A DNA stretch of 64,000 bases. Origin: Stenopsyche tienmushanensis (taxonomy: Eukaryota; Arthropoda; Insecta; Trichoptera; Stenopsychidae). The notes beneath the pieces are model-generated. The model saw nothing but the letters and a program-made list of their open reading frames with translations, made no database searches and was not told the origin of the DNA. Location of the stretch: the NCBI GenBank assembly GCA_008973525.1, contig WACJ01000074.1, positions 1,054,001-1,118,000 on the forward strand. Reading direction: 5' to 3'. Position numbers and translations under genes: made by a program. Each line of letters begins with the position of its first letter. Position 1 is the stretch's first letter. This document shows, piece by piece, positions 47,011 through 59,807 of this stretch.

Positions 47011-49580
47011 TAACATTCCGACATGCGACATGAACAAATAAAATCAAGATGAAACTGCATCTTAAATACGCGGAGAAAAAAATAAATCTTAAAACTGAAT
47101 CTAAAAGAGATTTGCAGATTTTAATTTTTTTGGAAGACATGATTTTTTTGTTTTCTTTGTTTTTTTTTCAATATAGAATCAGTAGCTAATCATATGCAAA
47201 TATAGGTGATTGGAATTCATTGCAATTCAAATTTAAAGGCAAAATTCATTGCAGTTGGCGTATCTGAATTTTACAAAAAATACTAGTCAGAACTACAAAT
47301 ACACAAAGATTCGCAGGTGAAATAATTTCAACGTTTAGAAGTTTTCTTTAGTGTGAGCAGTTATTTACACTTATGAAAGGAAATAAGTCTCTTGTCTGAA
47401 CCAGAATTAACGAGGATCATTTTGGGTCAGTTTTAAAAATAGTTACTCCTGGAAATATTTCCTCTGAAGCAAAAAAAAGCTGAAAAGAAGAACGGCCAAG
47501 TGTCAAGAAGAAAACTATAATTATCCTTGTCCTTATTTTTTGCCATTAAGTTTGACGTATGAGCAATATATTAGCTTGAAGTAAGAAATACGCATGAAAA
47601 ATAATTCTTTAATGCCGATATTGTACTACTTAGTACTGAATTTTATATTGATATATTTTTACCGTCATTGTTGCATACAACACATTCGTCATCAATGCTC
47701 TCATTATACTAATAAAACTGTAAATTGATCCGTTATGAGCATCAAATGAATGAAATTACTTTTGAAAATGTATGAAGAATCCGAACACTTTATCCAGCCA
47801 CCGTTAATAAACACGCGTCCCACGTTTTGGTGGTCGTTCTATAGCTTCCCTTACACGCACACAGCGTTGAATACTGTTATCGCCCTCACACTTCAACTAT
47901 CCCAAGCATCTCGGAAGAATGCATATTGCTCGAAGCTCATTAAATAAATTTAATAATTTAACTTTGTACACCGGCGTAAATTTGAATTGTGATTTATTTC
48001 GAATACAATTACGGCGCCCGAATAAAAGCGCCTTAAACTACCACATTTTTCCCCGTTTAGAATAACTAACGATCAACTTTACGAAATCCTCCGTCGAGCA
48101 ATGATATAATGTGGCGATTTTAATTCACGTCAAATTAAAATGCATCAATAGACAGTTATGCAATTCAGCTGTTAGCAAATTGACAGGCGCATTTAATTAA
48201 GCCTTTGATTCCCAATTTGCTAATCAAATTTAAACAAGTTTCATACCGTGATGAAATTTAATTATCATTTATAACATTTACAAAATTGTCCAATGAAACG
48301 ATAATCACGGGCAATTTAGTATATTTACACAAATCTTATCATTTTTCCGTTATGGCAAATTATATTTTGATTGACGCACTAATCGCCAATTGTACCGCCG
48401 GCGGTGCAACAGTCTGCAATTTTAATATAAATATGTTATGTACATTGTAAAAAAATTGATAGTGTGCATGAAATAAAAGCTATTATATCTTATATGCTAC
48501 GGAAATATAAAACAATGTAGAAATTTGAATGAAAATATAGTAATCATTCAATGAGAGCTTAATAAATGGCACAATAAAATTAAGAAGCAATATTTGTTAC
48601 ATTAGATATATGCTCATATTAATTATAAAAAAATACATAGCAGATTAATTTTTAAACTCTAATTATAAAGGCTACTAAAAAATTAAGAGATTTCAAATGT
48701 TGATATTTTCAATCGACCCAATTTTAATTTGATTATTTCCTTTTGATATAAGAATCGCCTGTGATTGATTTGCATTAAATATCGCTTAAAATTAATGATG
48801 ATTGCGCCACTCACTTATTGTTCCTCTCTTACCTAAAAACCTCTTATCAACTCAAGTAATCTCATCCCGATTTATAAAAACATTTTCTATGGAAAAATCA
48901 ATCATGTTTGATAATAGATATGGCACATTAACAAGATATGTTTATAGATTTAAGAAAAAATATAGTATATACAGTAATACAGAAAACCTCTTAGAGTTAT
49001 GCGTAATTGTATTAAAATATGTTACGGTACCATTCAATTTCAGAATCATGTTATTATATAAAATTTTATATTATTAAGAAATTTTAATACAAAAATTTAG
49101 TGACAAAAAACTTGTTCGACTGAATCTAAATCAAAGGCATTATAACTTTTTAACTTTCCCCCTATACGAAGTGCTTTGTGCATGCATTCCAAATCAACAT
49201 AGTTTTTGCATACTCCAAAGACTATTGAATTTTCCCAACATATTGATTTTGGCGGTATATGTCGTCCCGACAATGGAAAATGTCGATTTGGAAGTTTCTG
49301 ATGTACCGCCGCCTAAGGGTGTACTTCCAGCTTCCCTCTCTGTGAGTAAGTACTCCAAATCTACCCCGTGAATTGGAGATGAATAAACTGTGGTGCCGAA
49401 TAAATTTAATATTTTCACATACACTTTGAATCAAAAAATAATTTTCCAACAATAACAATCAATATAGTATGGGATATACTATTGAATGACCAATTTACAA
49501 CAATTATCAAAATACAACATAGTGATAATGATCATTTTGCACTTTTTATATTGATCATCTATTCTCAATCATTTTCAGTT
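47011..49580. other. No confirmed gene; island of possible conserved noncoding DNA
   Basis: Mostly AT-rich. From about 47.78 to 48.43 kb the sequence is richer in CpG and in TAAT/ATTA homeodomain-type words (for example GCATTTAATTAAGCC near 48190), with GCCGGCGG near 48400. This could be a developmental enhancer. No frame is recognised. Confidence 0.35.
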
Positions 49581-49679
49581 ATGAATTTCCCTATAAACGC
49601 GGTCGAAACGCGCTTCAGACCTCATACAGTTTAAGGGGCGTTTAAGTAGTGTTTATCGCATAATTCAAGGGAAATTCGC
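49581..49679. ncRNA. Long imperfect hairpin, possible miRNA precursor or foldback element
   Basis: Three nested paired blocks are visible: GAATTTCCCT (49583-49592) with AGGGAAATTC (49668-49677), ATAAAC (49593-49598) with GTTTAT (49651-49656), and AAACGC (49606-49611) with GCGTTT (49638-49643). The loop is about 26 nt. The total of about 99 nt is in the size range of animal miRNA precursors, but the internal loops on the 3' side are large. A short foldback transposon is the alternative. No small-RNA evidence can be seen from sequence. Confidence 0.3.
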
Positions 49680-52600
49680 ATCCCTTGAAAAACACGATTG
49701 TGCTATAACGCAGCATTTAAAAATCGTGATTGACGTACTAACCTTTAATTGAAAAATTGGCTTTCCGTCTATATGCCTTATAATAGTGAAATCGTAATTA
49801 TAAACCGCGCATATCGAGGCTAGAATTTTCCCCAGATCAAAAAACCAAATAGACCTAGGGGGTTTCAAATTTAAATTGTGTCGAGTTGTGTGAGTCTTAT
49901 AAAGCCTTATTCTAAGAAACAATATATTTATTTGATTATGCAGATTTATCATGTTTATATTTAGCAAAAACAGAATGAAACAAATGTGGATATTAAAAGT
50001 GCTTATAAAATAATAATTGTATAAGTATATAGTCAAAAATATCTACGTCAAAGTGGTCGGCATTAATTCCATATAAAATATTTTAAAAGGTCAATTGAAA
50101 AATTATTGATTGCTTTAATGGAGAAACATGAGGATATTGCTTCATCTTATTGCGACAGAAAGAGTATGCATCCAAATCATAGCCAATTATAATCAATTAT
50201 CTGCATGGTTCATCAATTTATTTTTCATATGCTCTATTATTTTGGATAAAATTTTAATAAATAATGGAATTATTATTGCATATAGGAGCACCAGATCCTG
50301 CCGATATACTCTTTTTATCACCAGGATAATCAGGATATGAAGCAATCGATCGATCTGCGCTTAACTGCCAATCATCCAAATGTGCTTCTTACGCATTTGC
50401 AAGAAATAATTGACTATTCCAATACTATCCTATCAAAAGCTACAGTTTTCCAATGCAGAATAAATTATATGATCACAATTTTAACATTTTAGCATAAATC
50501 AATTGCAATAAGTTGCGAATTTATTCCAATATTTGTCAGAAATGACAAACTCTGTTTATTTAATATTGATACCCTTGATGTTTTAAGAGTGATGCAATCT
50601 AAATCATCATGTGCGTGGATCTATAATGCTTTTTGATTCAAATAAGACTCTTAAGTCCTTCTAAATAGTTGATTTTATCTTCTAAAAATGCATTTGATCA
50701 AACTATATTTGATCAAAATTGCTGTATCTTGATCCGAATGAATTAATTTGATGTTGCAAATATATCAAAGCCTTTTTACATCCCCAAAAATTGAGATGCA
50801 CTGTTATCACGACGTGGAAGGGGACCCCCAGAAGACCCCCAGGCCCCCTTTAGGGTCCACTGTTCGCCCGCGGCCGCTCGATACAGTTCCTGCGTGCGCA
50901 CCCCTGCCCTGTGTATAGAGAAACTTGAATCGTAGTGCTGAAGAGACAATATATATATATATATTTATAAACATTAAAATTTTCGACAATTATATCTAAA
51001 GAGCAAAAATATGCGTTCGATAAAAATTGGGATATCCTTGCAAAAAAATATCTTGCGTGCAAACATCAAGGGATTAATATGAACCTTGAAAGAAATGTTA
51101 TGGGAACTATAGAACGGTGCGTAGAATTGTTGTTCAATTGAACAAATTTGTAGGTGGATTAATTTGTAATGGTTTTTTGTGATGTACACAAAATAGAATA
51201 TAGCTGAATTGGATGTATTGACGATACAAAAAATAAATCTCACAGTAAACCGTTAACACACACGCAGCATTATTTTTAAATTTGCAAAATAATATTTTAA
51301 ATGAAAGTAATTTTTAATTTTTCTTACGTAAATACACTTCTAATTACATCCTTATTGTGATTTAATTTCAATCATAAAATATGTAAAGCTACGCTTACAA
51401 CCAAAGCGGTTTTTTAATACATATGAAGTTTCCTTCCAAACGATACTTAACCCATCCAAATAAATTTTAAATTATTAAAAATTCATCAATATGATTACTA
51501 TATTATTATATGATATAAAGTGTAGATGACGTAAAACTATTTGTTTTACGTCGTCTTAAAGGATTACGATCTTACTTCGCCCATTATGCATATTTTTAAC
51601 AGCTTAAAACTTTCTTCGTTTGAGCGAATTTTTGGTAATATACGTTATATATAGTTTTAGTTCTATATAACACAGCAGGTATTATAAAATATTTGTATTT
51701 GTCAAACTGATAATATATTATAGACATCTTTTGCTCAGATGATGTCACCATTTCAACAAAATAAAGTTATCTGATATAAATGGCATTATTACGGACTTTC
51801 TGCAACAATATCGCTTTTATGCTTAGAGTATATTTCTTCAATCAATGAATAAAATACTAAAATATGGGGACTAAAACCTTATTAATTTACATCAGGGTTT
51901 TTGATCGCTTTGGGTAGCTTTCACTGGTTGCTCACTCAGCTGACTGCTAAATTAACTCTAAAGTATAGTAATAAATTTATATTCAATTACATCGACTGTG
52001 AGCAAACGTGGTACCAGCTTCGAACAGGGCTTTTTCATAAACAAATATTGATGCAAAATGATAAATATACTGCCTTCTAATATCTTTAAGGCGCCAGTCA
52101 TCTTACGCAATTTACGATCGGCCAAAACTATTTTGGGAACTATTTTGTCATCCTACGAACTTATTGAGTGATGTGCTAAATTTGATAACAACTTATAGGA
52201 TATTTAAAAAAAAACATATTTTGATTATTCTTCTGCTCTTAGACATTTACGTGAATTTACACTTTTGTTTGATTACCATTTATTTCCAATGACCATCTTT
52301 CAAACAACCATAAAAGCTTAATTGCTCTTCGGGCTCAAAAAGGAGCTTTCGTGTCATAAAACTGAGCTTTGGTTCCGCACGTTGGAAACGCTCACATTAG
52401 CACGTGCATGTAGAACTTAATTGATTAATTAAAATACTCGGCTCGTAAAAAAATATAATTCGACGTACAAAAGCCCATATTATTTTTTATGAGCATTATA
52501 AGCGCACGCAACAGGTAATCGACGTAAGGATGATTGACGTTTAAAAAAAAATCAGGTTAACTCGAAAAACTAAAAAAACAACGACAAAACCTTTTCGGTT

Positions 52601-53732
52601 TGCGTAAACCCAATTTCACAACCTGTCAGTTTGCGAATTAAGCCCCGAATTTAGTTTTGTCAAGTCTCAGAGAAAAAACGCTCCTCAGATAGCATCCCCT
52701 CGGAATGAAGGATTTCGACGTCACGGTAAATTTGGGTCATAATTGGGTATTCTTTTTATTGTTCGTATCGATTAGATATGCGATGGGTTTACGTATAATG
52801 CTTAAAAATATATCCACTTGATGTGTACAATGGGACAATTGATTTGGGGCAAGTTAAATAGTACAAACAACATTGTAAATGGTGGTTATCTCATTGTGTT
52901 CCCTATGGGATTCACGAACGTACGGTCAAAAATAAAAATATTTGCTACCTGTCAAGTGTCGAATGCAGGTATTTCTAATGGTCGTCAAGCTATTATATCT
53001 GCTATGAATCACAGTATAATTTATTTTTAAATCCTGCTACCCTTACGAAGATCACTCGATTTTGAAGAAGTTGATCACTATCATTGAGATTAAGAATTTT
53101 ACAGTAATATTTCATAATGAAATGTTGTTTCTGTATTCAAATCTGAAGGGCATACAAAATCAGTTAGCTTTGTCAACAAAGAAGAGCATATGTTCACCCA
53201 CTATATTGCAAATGCACCTGCACTATGGGCCATGTAAATTTGTATCGGTGGTTCATGTACAAGGATGTAATTCATTTAGTGGTTTCAGATGTTCACCATT
53301 AAATTTTGAATATCGCCCTAGCCTAATTGCCCAATATACATTTTCATTGATTATTGTTGGTGGTTAACACTTCATTGTATATGCCGTTTATGACATTGTG
53401 AACATTCCAGTCTTGATCATAAAAAAGCAGCATGTAATATATTTGTCAGCTCTAAAGATTGGCATTAAAAATTGGCATTATCTTCAGCATTAAAAAAATA
53501 ATTATATATAAAATATAAATTGAATTATAACCCTTTGGGTAGTGAGCTAATTTAAAATCTTTAAAATCTTAGATGCTATATTTGCTTGTCCGCCACTTAT
53601 CGTCGTATAAATCCACTTATCTGTCACGACTAGGGAAACTACAGAAACAGAAATCGTACACCTCATCAGCATGATGTCTCGATTTAGTAGCCAATCGAGA
53701 CATTTCCGCCGAAATCTGGACGCTTGGAAATA
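49680..53732. other. No confirmed gene; one GC-rich patch
   Basis: AT-rich with a GC-rich patch at 50.81-50.92 kb holding three GACCCCCAG/GGGTCCACTG-like words and a (TA)n run at 50950-50966. Frames at 52818-53030 and 53062-53367 (101 codons) are the longest here; I do not recognise their products and they may be a decayed element. Confidence 0.4.
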
Positions 53733-53785
53733 GTGGCGTAATTACTAATTGGCGAGCTTAGGCGACGCCTAGAGGCAATAATTGT
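53733..53785. repeat. hAT-like terminal sequence upstream of copy C
   Basis: AGTGGCGTAATTACTAATTGG followed by AGGCGACGCCTAGAGGC resembles another class of hAT terminus (CAGTGGCG...). It lies 60 bp left of the copy C fragment, with a short palindrome GGCGACGCC. No partner end was found. Confidence 0.35.
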
Positions 53786-53799
53786 CTAATCTATGTATA

Positions 53800-54298
53800 C
53801 ATATACACAGTACATATATGTTTTTCAAAATGTTATTTAACCTTTCCCTACCGGTGATGTATTTACTACACCTCGACTCGAATAATGGGAATATCGATAT
53901 GAAATATAATAGATACGGGGTTGAGAATTTTTTTTATTTCTTAGTAATATAATTACGAATCACATCAACGTATTATAGTATATAAATATTCATCTGCAGC
54001 GAAGGAAATAAATAATATGTCGGGAAATCGGGAATTTTGCGAGTTTTAGTCCGTGTCTCAACAGAAAGGAATCTTATCAGTTATATTGATGGTGTTATAC
54101 GATAATGGGGGCTCATGCAGTCTTCAGCTCGAACTAGCATATAAATATCTAATGACGATACTTTCAACAAGTGTGGAAGCTGATCGTGTGTTTTCAGCAG
54201 CAAGTTGCCTGGTTTCAGTTGAAATTTCTTAAACTATTAAAAATCCCGATTTCGGAATCCCGGGACTGATCCCGGGATCGAAATTTTGGCTCGGGATT
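53800..54298 (+). pseudogene. hAT transposase C-terminal fragment, copy C
   Basis: Opposite orientation to A and B. 53840-53960 is the same conserved block (LPVMYLLHLDSN-coding). 54139-54230 encodes a decayed dimerisation motif (LMTILSTSVEADRVFSAASC), after which the RSRLN part is deleted. The end (54245-54285) carries the same CCCGGGA words as copy B, in the order ATCCCGGGACTGATCCCGGG. Copies A and C also share flanking sequence (TGAAAAACATATATG) that B lacks, so A and C may be closer to each other. Confidence 0.7.
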
Positions 54299-54326
54299 GG
54301 ATTCTGTAGTCAAGACCGTCGCAGCT

Positions 54327-54370
54327 TATATAAACACTGCTATCGATAGCACACAATATTCGTTCATTTC
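54327..54370 (+). promoter_or_regulatory. TATA-box and TATCGATA palindrome, promoter-like
   Basis: TATATAAA at 54327-54334 is followed by the perfect 12-bp palindrome GCTATCGATAGC (54339-54350), whose core TATCGATA is the insect DRE, and by an initiator-like TTCATTT near 54364. The distance from TATA to the initiator is somewhat longer than usual. A 50-codon ORF with a hydrophobic start (MYARYYFLLCLPFRISDLQD) begins at 54462. It could be a real promoter or part of the neighbouring hAT element. Confidence 0.33.
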
Positions 54371-54461
54371 TTCAACTAAACATAAACAATACACTTGAAA
54401 TTGATTAGTTTGAGTTATTTTTAGTCGATAAATTTGGGTTAACGATCTATGCAATCGTACG

Positions 54462-54614
54462 ATGTACGCAAGATATTATTTCCTTCTCTGCCTCCCATTC
54501 AGAATCTCCGACCTGCAAGATAATCTCTCCTTCCCTGTTTCTCTCCAAACTCAACGTGCAAGACACTCCGTCGCTGTCTGTTCTCGAGCTCAACGTGTAA
54601 GAATTGCTCATTGA
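54462..54614 (+). CDS. Candidate 50-codon ORF downstream of TATA-like site
   Basis: Starts about 100 bp after the promoter-like site. The first 12 residues are hydrophobic (YYFLLCLPF), and the rest is Arg/Ser-rich. The direct repeat CTCAACGTGYAAGA occurs twice in its 3' half (about 42 nt apart). No family is recognised. An overlapping minus-strand frame (54447-54647, 66 codons) is equally open, so coding is unproven. Confidence 0.15.
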   Translation: MYARYYFLLCLPFRISDLQDNLSFPVSLQTQRARHSVAVCSRAQRVRIAH

Positions 54615-54647
54615 AATTCGCTCGCAAATAGGCGACCGTACTACCAT

Positions 54648-57600
54648 AAAGGTTAAACTTGAAAATTACTCAACTGTTTTATAGCCATGGATTAACCAAA
54701 ACAATGAATAAAATCGGACATCTCTAGTAAAAACTCAGACTTAATTAAACGTATTTTATCTCAACCATGTTTATGTAAAAGGCACATTAAAATAATCTTT
54801 GTCTATAAGAAAAACAAGAAAAATTCTAATTCATTTAAAACATATAAGAAGAATTAATGTCAATTTTTGACACAAAAACAATTTTAAAAGGTAACCCTCT
54901 AAAATTAAGGAATATAGTTATTCATGAATATACATTTTTTTAAATAATTACTTAAAAAAATTATGAAATCGAGTCAAATTTTACAATAAAAAATATTACC
55001 ATTCATCAAACGCTTGAAAGCATTAATAAAAATTTGGTCGGGATCGCGTGGCTCTAAAGACGTATGAAACGCAATCATCAATTATATTTAGCAGTTTTAT
55101 GCTTGTTTGTTTGTCGGATTGAAACAGCACTGTAACACGAAAACAATCTGCAAAGAACATTTGTTATCCAAACGAGTGTTACTGGATATTTGATTTTAAA
55201 TCGGCAACTACCTCCGCAAGAATCACGAAACATCCAGAGCAACCGAAATGGGCTGGTGCGTTTAAATGGTTTCATGGCACATTCAATTCATCAAGCGTTT
55301 TGGTTGCTATGATTGACCACGTAAAATGTACCAATTCAGATCGAATGATTCCTGTTAAAATTGATTTTTAAAAATTGATAGAAACCAAGCTCAGATTTGC
55401 CGTTTTTAAATATTATATCGTTAATATCTGCTTGTTTGCTTTAATAGCTTTGTTTTGCTGCTTTTAATGGCAATATGAATATTTTGTGCTTTTCTTGACT
55501 TTCCTCTTCCATATTTTTAATGAGCTTACATGTTTTTTCTTTAGCTACTATTGATCGACGTAAAAAAATGCTTTTTATTTCAGAGAGAGCATCATCCAAG
55601 ACAGAGCTAATTAAGTGACGAAGTAAATCTGATTATATGATTGAAACGCGATCATTTAAGTAGCTTGTTAATCGACTTACAAGTTTCAATTATCAAATAA
55701 AATGGTTGTCTGTTGAGGACTTTTAAAAAAAATCAAAGTATGACATATTTTTATTTATGCAATATTTCTTTAAAAGACAAACATAAGTAATGCCAATTAT
55801 TTGAATTACAACTAAATTCGAGATTAATAGGCCAATTATAAATACAACATGGTTACAGTATTTCATCTTCTTTAGTCTTATCTGATCTAAAGCATTTTTT
55901 ATGTTTAAGACCGGTTTTACGAATGTTTATCTAAGAATTTCCAAATTCACTTTCGGCTCATGTTTTAAATTATATTTTTTGCTAAATAATACAATTTTTC
56001 CTATCCTTGTATGAAAAATGTATATTTAAAATTATATTAAAATTTCACTCAATAGCAATATTACGACTTTTTTTACTTTATTTCTATAGCAAAAATATTT
56101 TAGAAGACTCAACTCCATAATAGTTTTATTTTCCTCTTCAAATTCTTGCTGTTTTCTTTTATATTATAAGCAGTATTTTGCTTATTAAAACAAACCTTCT
56201 TTCCAAATATTTTTATTACATGACTTTACAAACATTATGAGGCTTAAAAGTCACAGTATAAAAATAATTAAATACAAGGTTTAAGGCATTCGATGGTAGA
56301 TACATTGAAAACCATTTGGAAGACTATATGAAGACGGAATAGAATCAGAAAAATATGCGTTACTCATAATAGATGTTAAATGCTAAAAGATAAATTAAAC
56401 AGATTGAAATGTATTTAATAGATGATTCCATTGAGGATTTAAGTGCTTAATCTGGGTTTATGGATTTACAGGTTAAAACTGAAATGATAATAAACTGTAC
56501 AAGCAATTATATCACAACAAATAAGCTCTATTGACAGAATCGCTACAAGCACAATCGTTTTCAATGTCAGATTAATTAAATTAATAAGACCCTTGAAACA
56601 TATAAGATTTGACCTTCCAAAACCTTTATAATATCGTTGAAAACCTTCTCGTTAAATTTCAAACATAAATCCGGCTTTGCTTCGTAATTTTCTAAGAAGA
56701 AGCATGTCTTCGAGGGAATTTAATAAAAGCAGATACTGACATAAATAACGTCCTTGTATAATTTAACGGGACGTCGCTTATCACAAAGAAGGCGTGATGA
56801 TATTTCGTTGTAGGGTCTATTTCGCGATATTTACGACTTTTCGTCTGACGGTGCGTTGCGGTCTCATTGTTGCATTCGTTCTGAGAACATGCGTTCTGAC
56901 GCGACCCCAGGGGTCGCTAGCAACCCGACCCCTGGGGGTCTTTGCGAAGCCCCCGTGGGTCTCGAGTAGTGCATCAGGGAAGCCAGAATTATTTATTGAA
57001 TACCGACTCGAAATCGATGTGAATTTATGGCACTTATTTTGATTCAATAAATACTATAAGGTAATTTTTAAAGGAAAACTCAAGAAAAACGTATTTCTGC
57101 ATAAACTGATGGTTGAACACTTATCCCATAGTTTATGGTCATAGATTTATTTTTATTTACTTTTGGCAACATTGAAAAGGTTTGACGATCGTTGGTTAAT
57201 TATCGATTATTGTAAGTACTTACGATGATTTTTCTTCTAATATACTAATCATTTTTGGTACAATAATGATGTATAAAAAGGCATTGCAAAACGAACGTTC
57301 TTTTTGAAAATATTTACGAAAACATTTTGAGTTTTCTTAAACCTAATTTTCTACATGGCGTAAGAATAAAATTATATTTTAAGTTGCAAACTTGTGACTA
57401 AAATACAAATTTTGAAAAAAGGCTTTTTTTAAAACATGTCTCATTCATTTAAACCTCTAACTGAACTTTGAAGCTCTTATTCTAGAATATATGTAATGGT
57501 CTTCTTTGAATATATTTAAACATATTTTAAAAAAAACTATATTTGAACCTACGATTTTTGGATCAGAAATCCGACCCTTAAACCACTGTCATGTGTACTT

Positions 57601-59620
57601 AAAAGATATATTCCATTTTTTTAATATCAATTCTTTAAAAATAATCAACCACATTCATTGATTTACTATCAACTAATACTGAAGCTCGTCATTTTTGTTG
57701 ATGAAATCTAGATTAAGTAACCACTTTTCTATCTATAGACGTGATTCAATCAAATTCGAAAACTGATAATTTATTCTAAATTTTTCCCTCTATCAAGTGT
57801 TATATATAACATGTAAGTGCACGCTGTCAATAATTAATTATTTGCATATAACGTAAATGGCATTGCTATTTGCCATTCTATAAATTTAAAAGTTTATCAA
57901 CACCCTATACATTTTTGGTATGAATTTAGCACACAAATATGTTTGTAATAAATGAGAGATAACATATTGTAATGAGCGTTTATTTGGAGATGAAAGTGAA
58001 TGAAAATTCAAGGATTTTATAAGAATTCGACCTTTTCATTCGATCAGAGATCTATAGGAGAGATAAAGCCTCAATAAATTAAAAATATATAAATTAATTT
58101 TTTGCGCACTTCCGTTTAGACATGCCCCTGGGTGCGATTCCAATAATCGCGTGCGATAAGGACTTTACAACTCGAACAACCGTCGGCGGTCAATTTCAAA
58201 TCACGAAACGTCGGCTGCCGAAGATTTATCACCAATGGTCAATTGTCGACAAGCCATAATGTTGACAAATATTTGCAAACGGCCGAAAACCACGACAACA
58301 GTTATATTTTCCAATAAAAAAATGACTCTCAATAGCCATAAAATATCAGACCTCTCCCGCAACAAATCATGCAAATTTGTGCGGATTTTTTACGACAAAC
58401 TTGCTACTAGATGAATAGAAAGGATTGTGCGCTCAAACCGATATTGTACAGAGCACATGATCATCATGATTTTCTACAGCACCATGCTGTGCCGACAATT
58501 GCAGATGATGACCCTAAGGACCCGACTCTGCATGCAACTCACACTTCAGAGAGCCTTAAGGATGTTAATTAATTATGTTTACCAGAATACTGGAATAGAA
58601 ATATCGTTAAAATGCTCAGAGCGATGACTGATTATCACCTTTAAATAACACATTTGCAACAAATTCAAAGAGTATTTCAGTGCTCACCAGGGAAAAAGAT
58701 TTACAGGAAAACGAACAATGCAAACATATTTGTGTGCTTTGAATGAACTTTTATCGGGACTTAAAACGAACAACGCGTATAGGAAAACTTGGTTTACTAT
58801 AATGGAAAGATGGACTATCAAGCATAGAAAAATAAAATAAAATACTCTGTATTAAAATGACAACCACTATATGATTCATTGATATGCTTTATCAACAAAC
58901 TTTTTATATGTTATATTCAAGACTCTATTGAAAGCATTTTACAATGATATAAATACTGAATAAAGATCTTTTCCTTTTCTACAATATTATGGGGTAATTT
59001 ACAGAAATAATGTTGCCAAATATATCTTTGTGGCTTACTTCAATAATGAAGTTTGGATAGAAATTATTCCTTTTTCAGCAGACATTTTAGATCTCAAAAA
59101 ATATGCAATCTAGTGTTGATATCTGAAGGTGAACTCACTAGGAGCTACAATGAAGCAGCGACTAAACATACGATTATAAATACTTACTCGGGGCATGAAT
59201 TAGGGCCACAGTAACTACCAAATGTCACTCATATTTTTTCATCCGAGTTAGAAAGTTAATACTCAAAGACAGTCAAATAATGATGAAATTATAATCATAT
59301 CTTGAATAACAGCATACCATAGAGAGTCATGAGTGTACAGCTTTAAAATCGAGACCAAAATGTCGCTCATGATTGAGATAATTCGGAGCAAAAACTTGAT
59401 TTTTTTAAATTATCGTAATTCAACAATAAGCCAAATTTGAAATGTATGATTTATCTTGTAATTTTATACTGTTTAAAATCAAAATGTGGCTCGCTTATTA
59501 ATAAAAAGATATAAATGTGCTTAGAAGAACTGAATGTATTAAATTAAAGTAATAAAAGCTGCAAATTATCCCAGATTATCCCCCATTAATGATATGTTAT
59601 GTCATTAATTTTTTTTATAA
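54648..59620. other. Long AT-rich stretch, no confirmed gene
   Basis: No coding domain recognised. Contains a GC-rich double palindrome at 56901-56940 (listed) and a CpG-richer island at 58.1-58.4 kb with TGTTGACAAATATTTGC, a forkhead-type word, near 58260. Other frames are AT-rich. Confidence 0.45.
56901..56940. repeat. Two adjacent GC-rich palindromes
   Basis: GCGACCCC/GGGGTCGC around a central A (56901-56917) and GACCCC/GGGGTC around TG (56927-56940), followed by GCCCCCGTGGG. Stacked palindromes of this kind occur at ends of hAT-type elements; no partner was found. Confidence 0.4.
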
Positions 59621-59807
59621 ATTAATTTCGTAAATCTATGTGTTTATTTAAAAATAATAAAGTAGATTCTTATAAAAATCATCTTCGATATTTTTTTGGA
59701 ACGCAAATTCTAATTTTGTATGAACTTCAAATCTTGTACAACATGGATTTATATTACACGACGTTTTTGCGGAACCATATGACCGTGTTATACGAGGCCC
59801 AAGTGTA
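59621..59807. mobile_element. Tigger-like end fragment, second copy
   Basis: In reverse orientation this matches the left end of the Tigger element at 41002-41170. The last 88 bp differ at about 9 positions and the terminus (…CGAGGCCCAAGTG at 59805) is followed by TA. Similarity fades near 59621. The opposite end and any coding sequence are absent. It shows that the family is repeated in this genome. Confidence 0.75.

Noticed and set aside
23545..51755. Word ATGATGTCACCAT shared by about 23550 and 51740
   Set aside because: Thirteen bases in unrelated flanks are compatible with chance at this length and base composition.
53062..53367. 101-codon ORF
   Set aside because: No domain recognised, and the other plus-strand frames over the same DNA look equally like a decayed sequence. 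It is described only as part of the gap.
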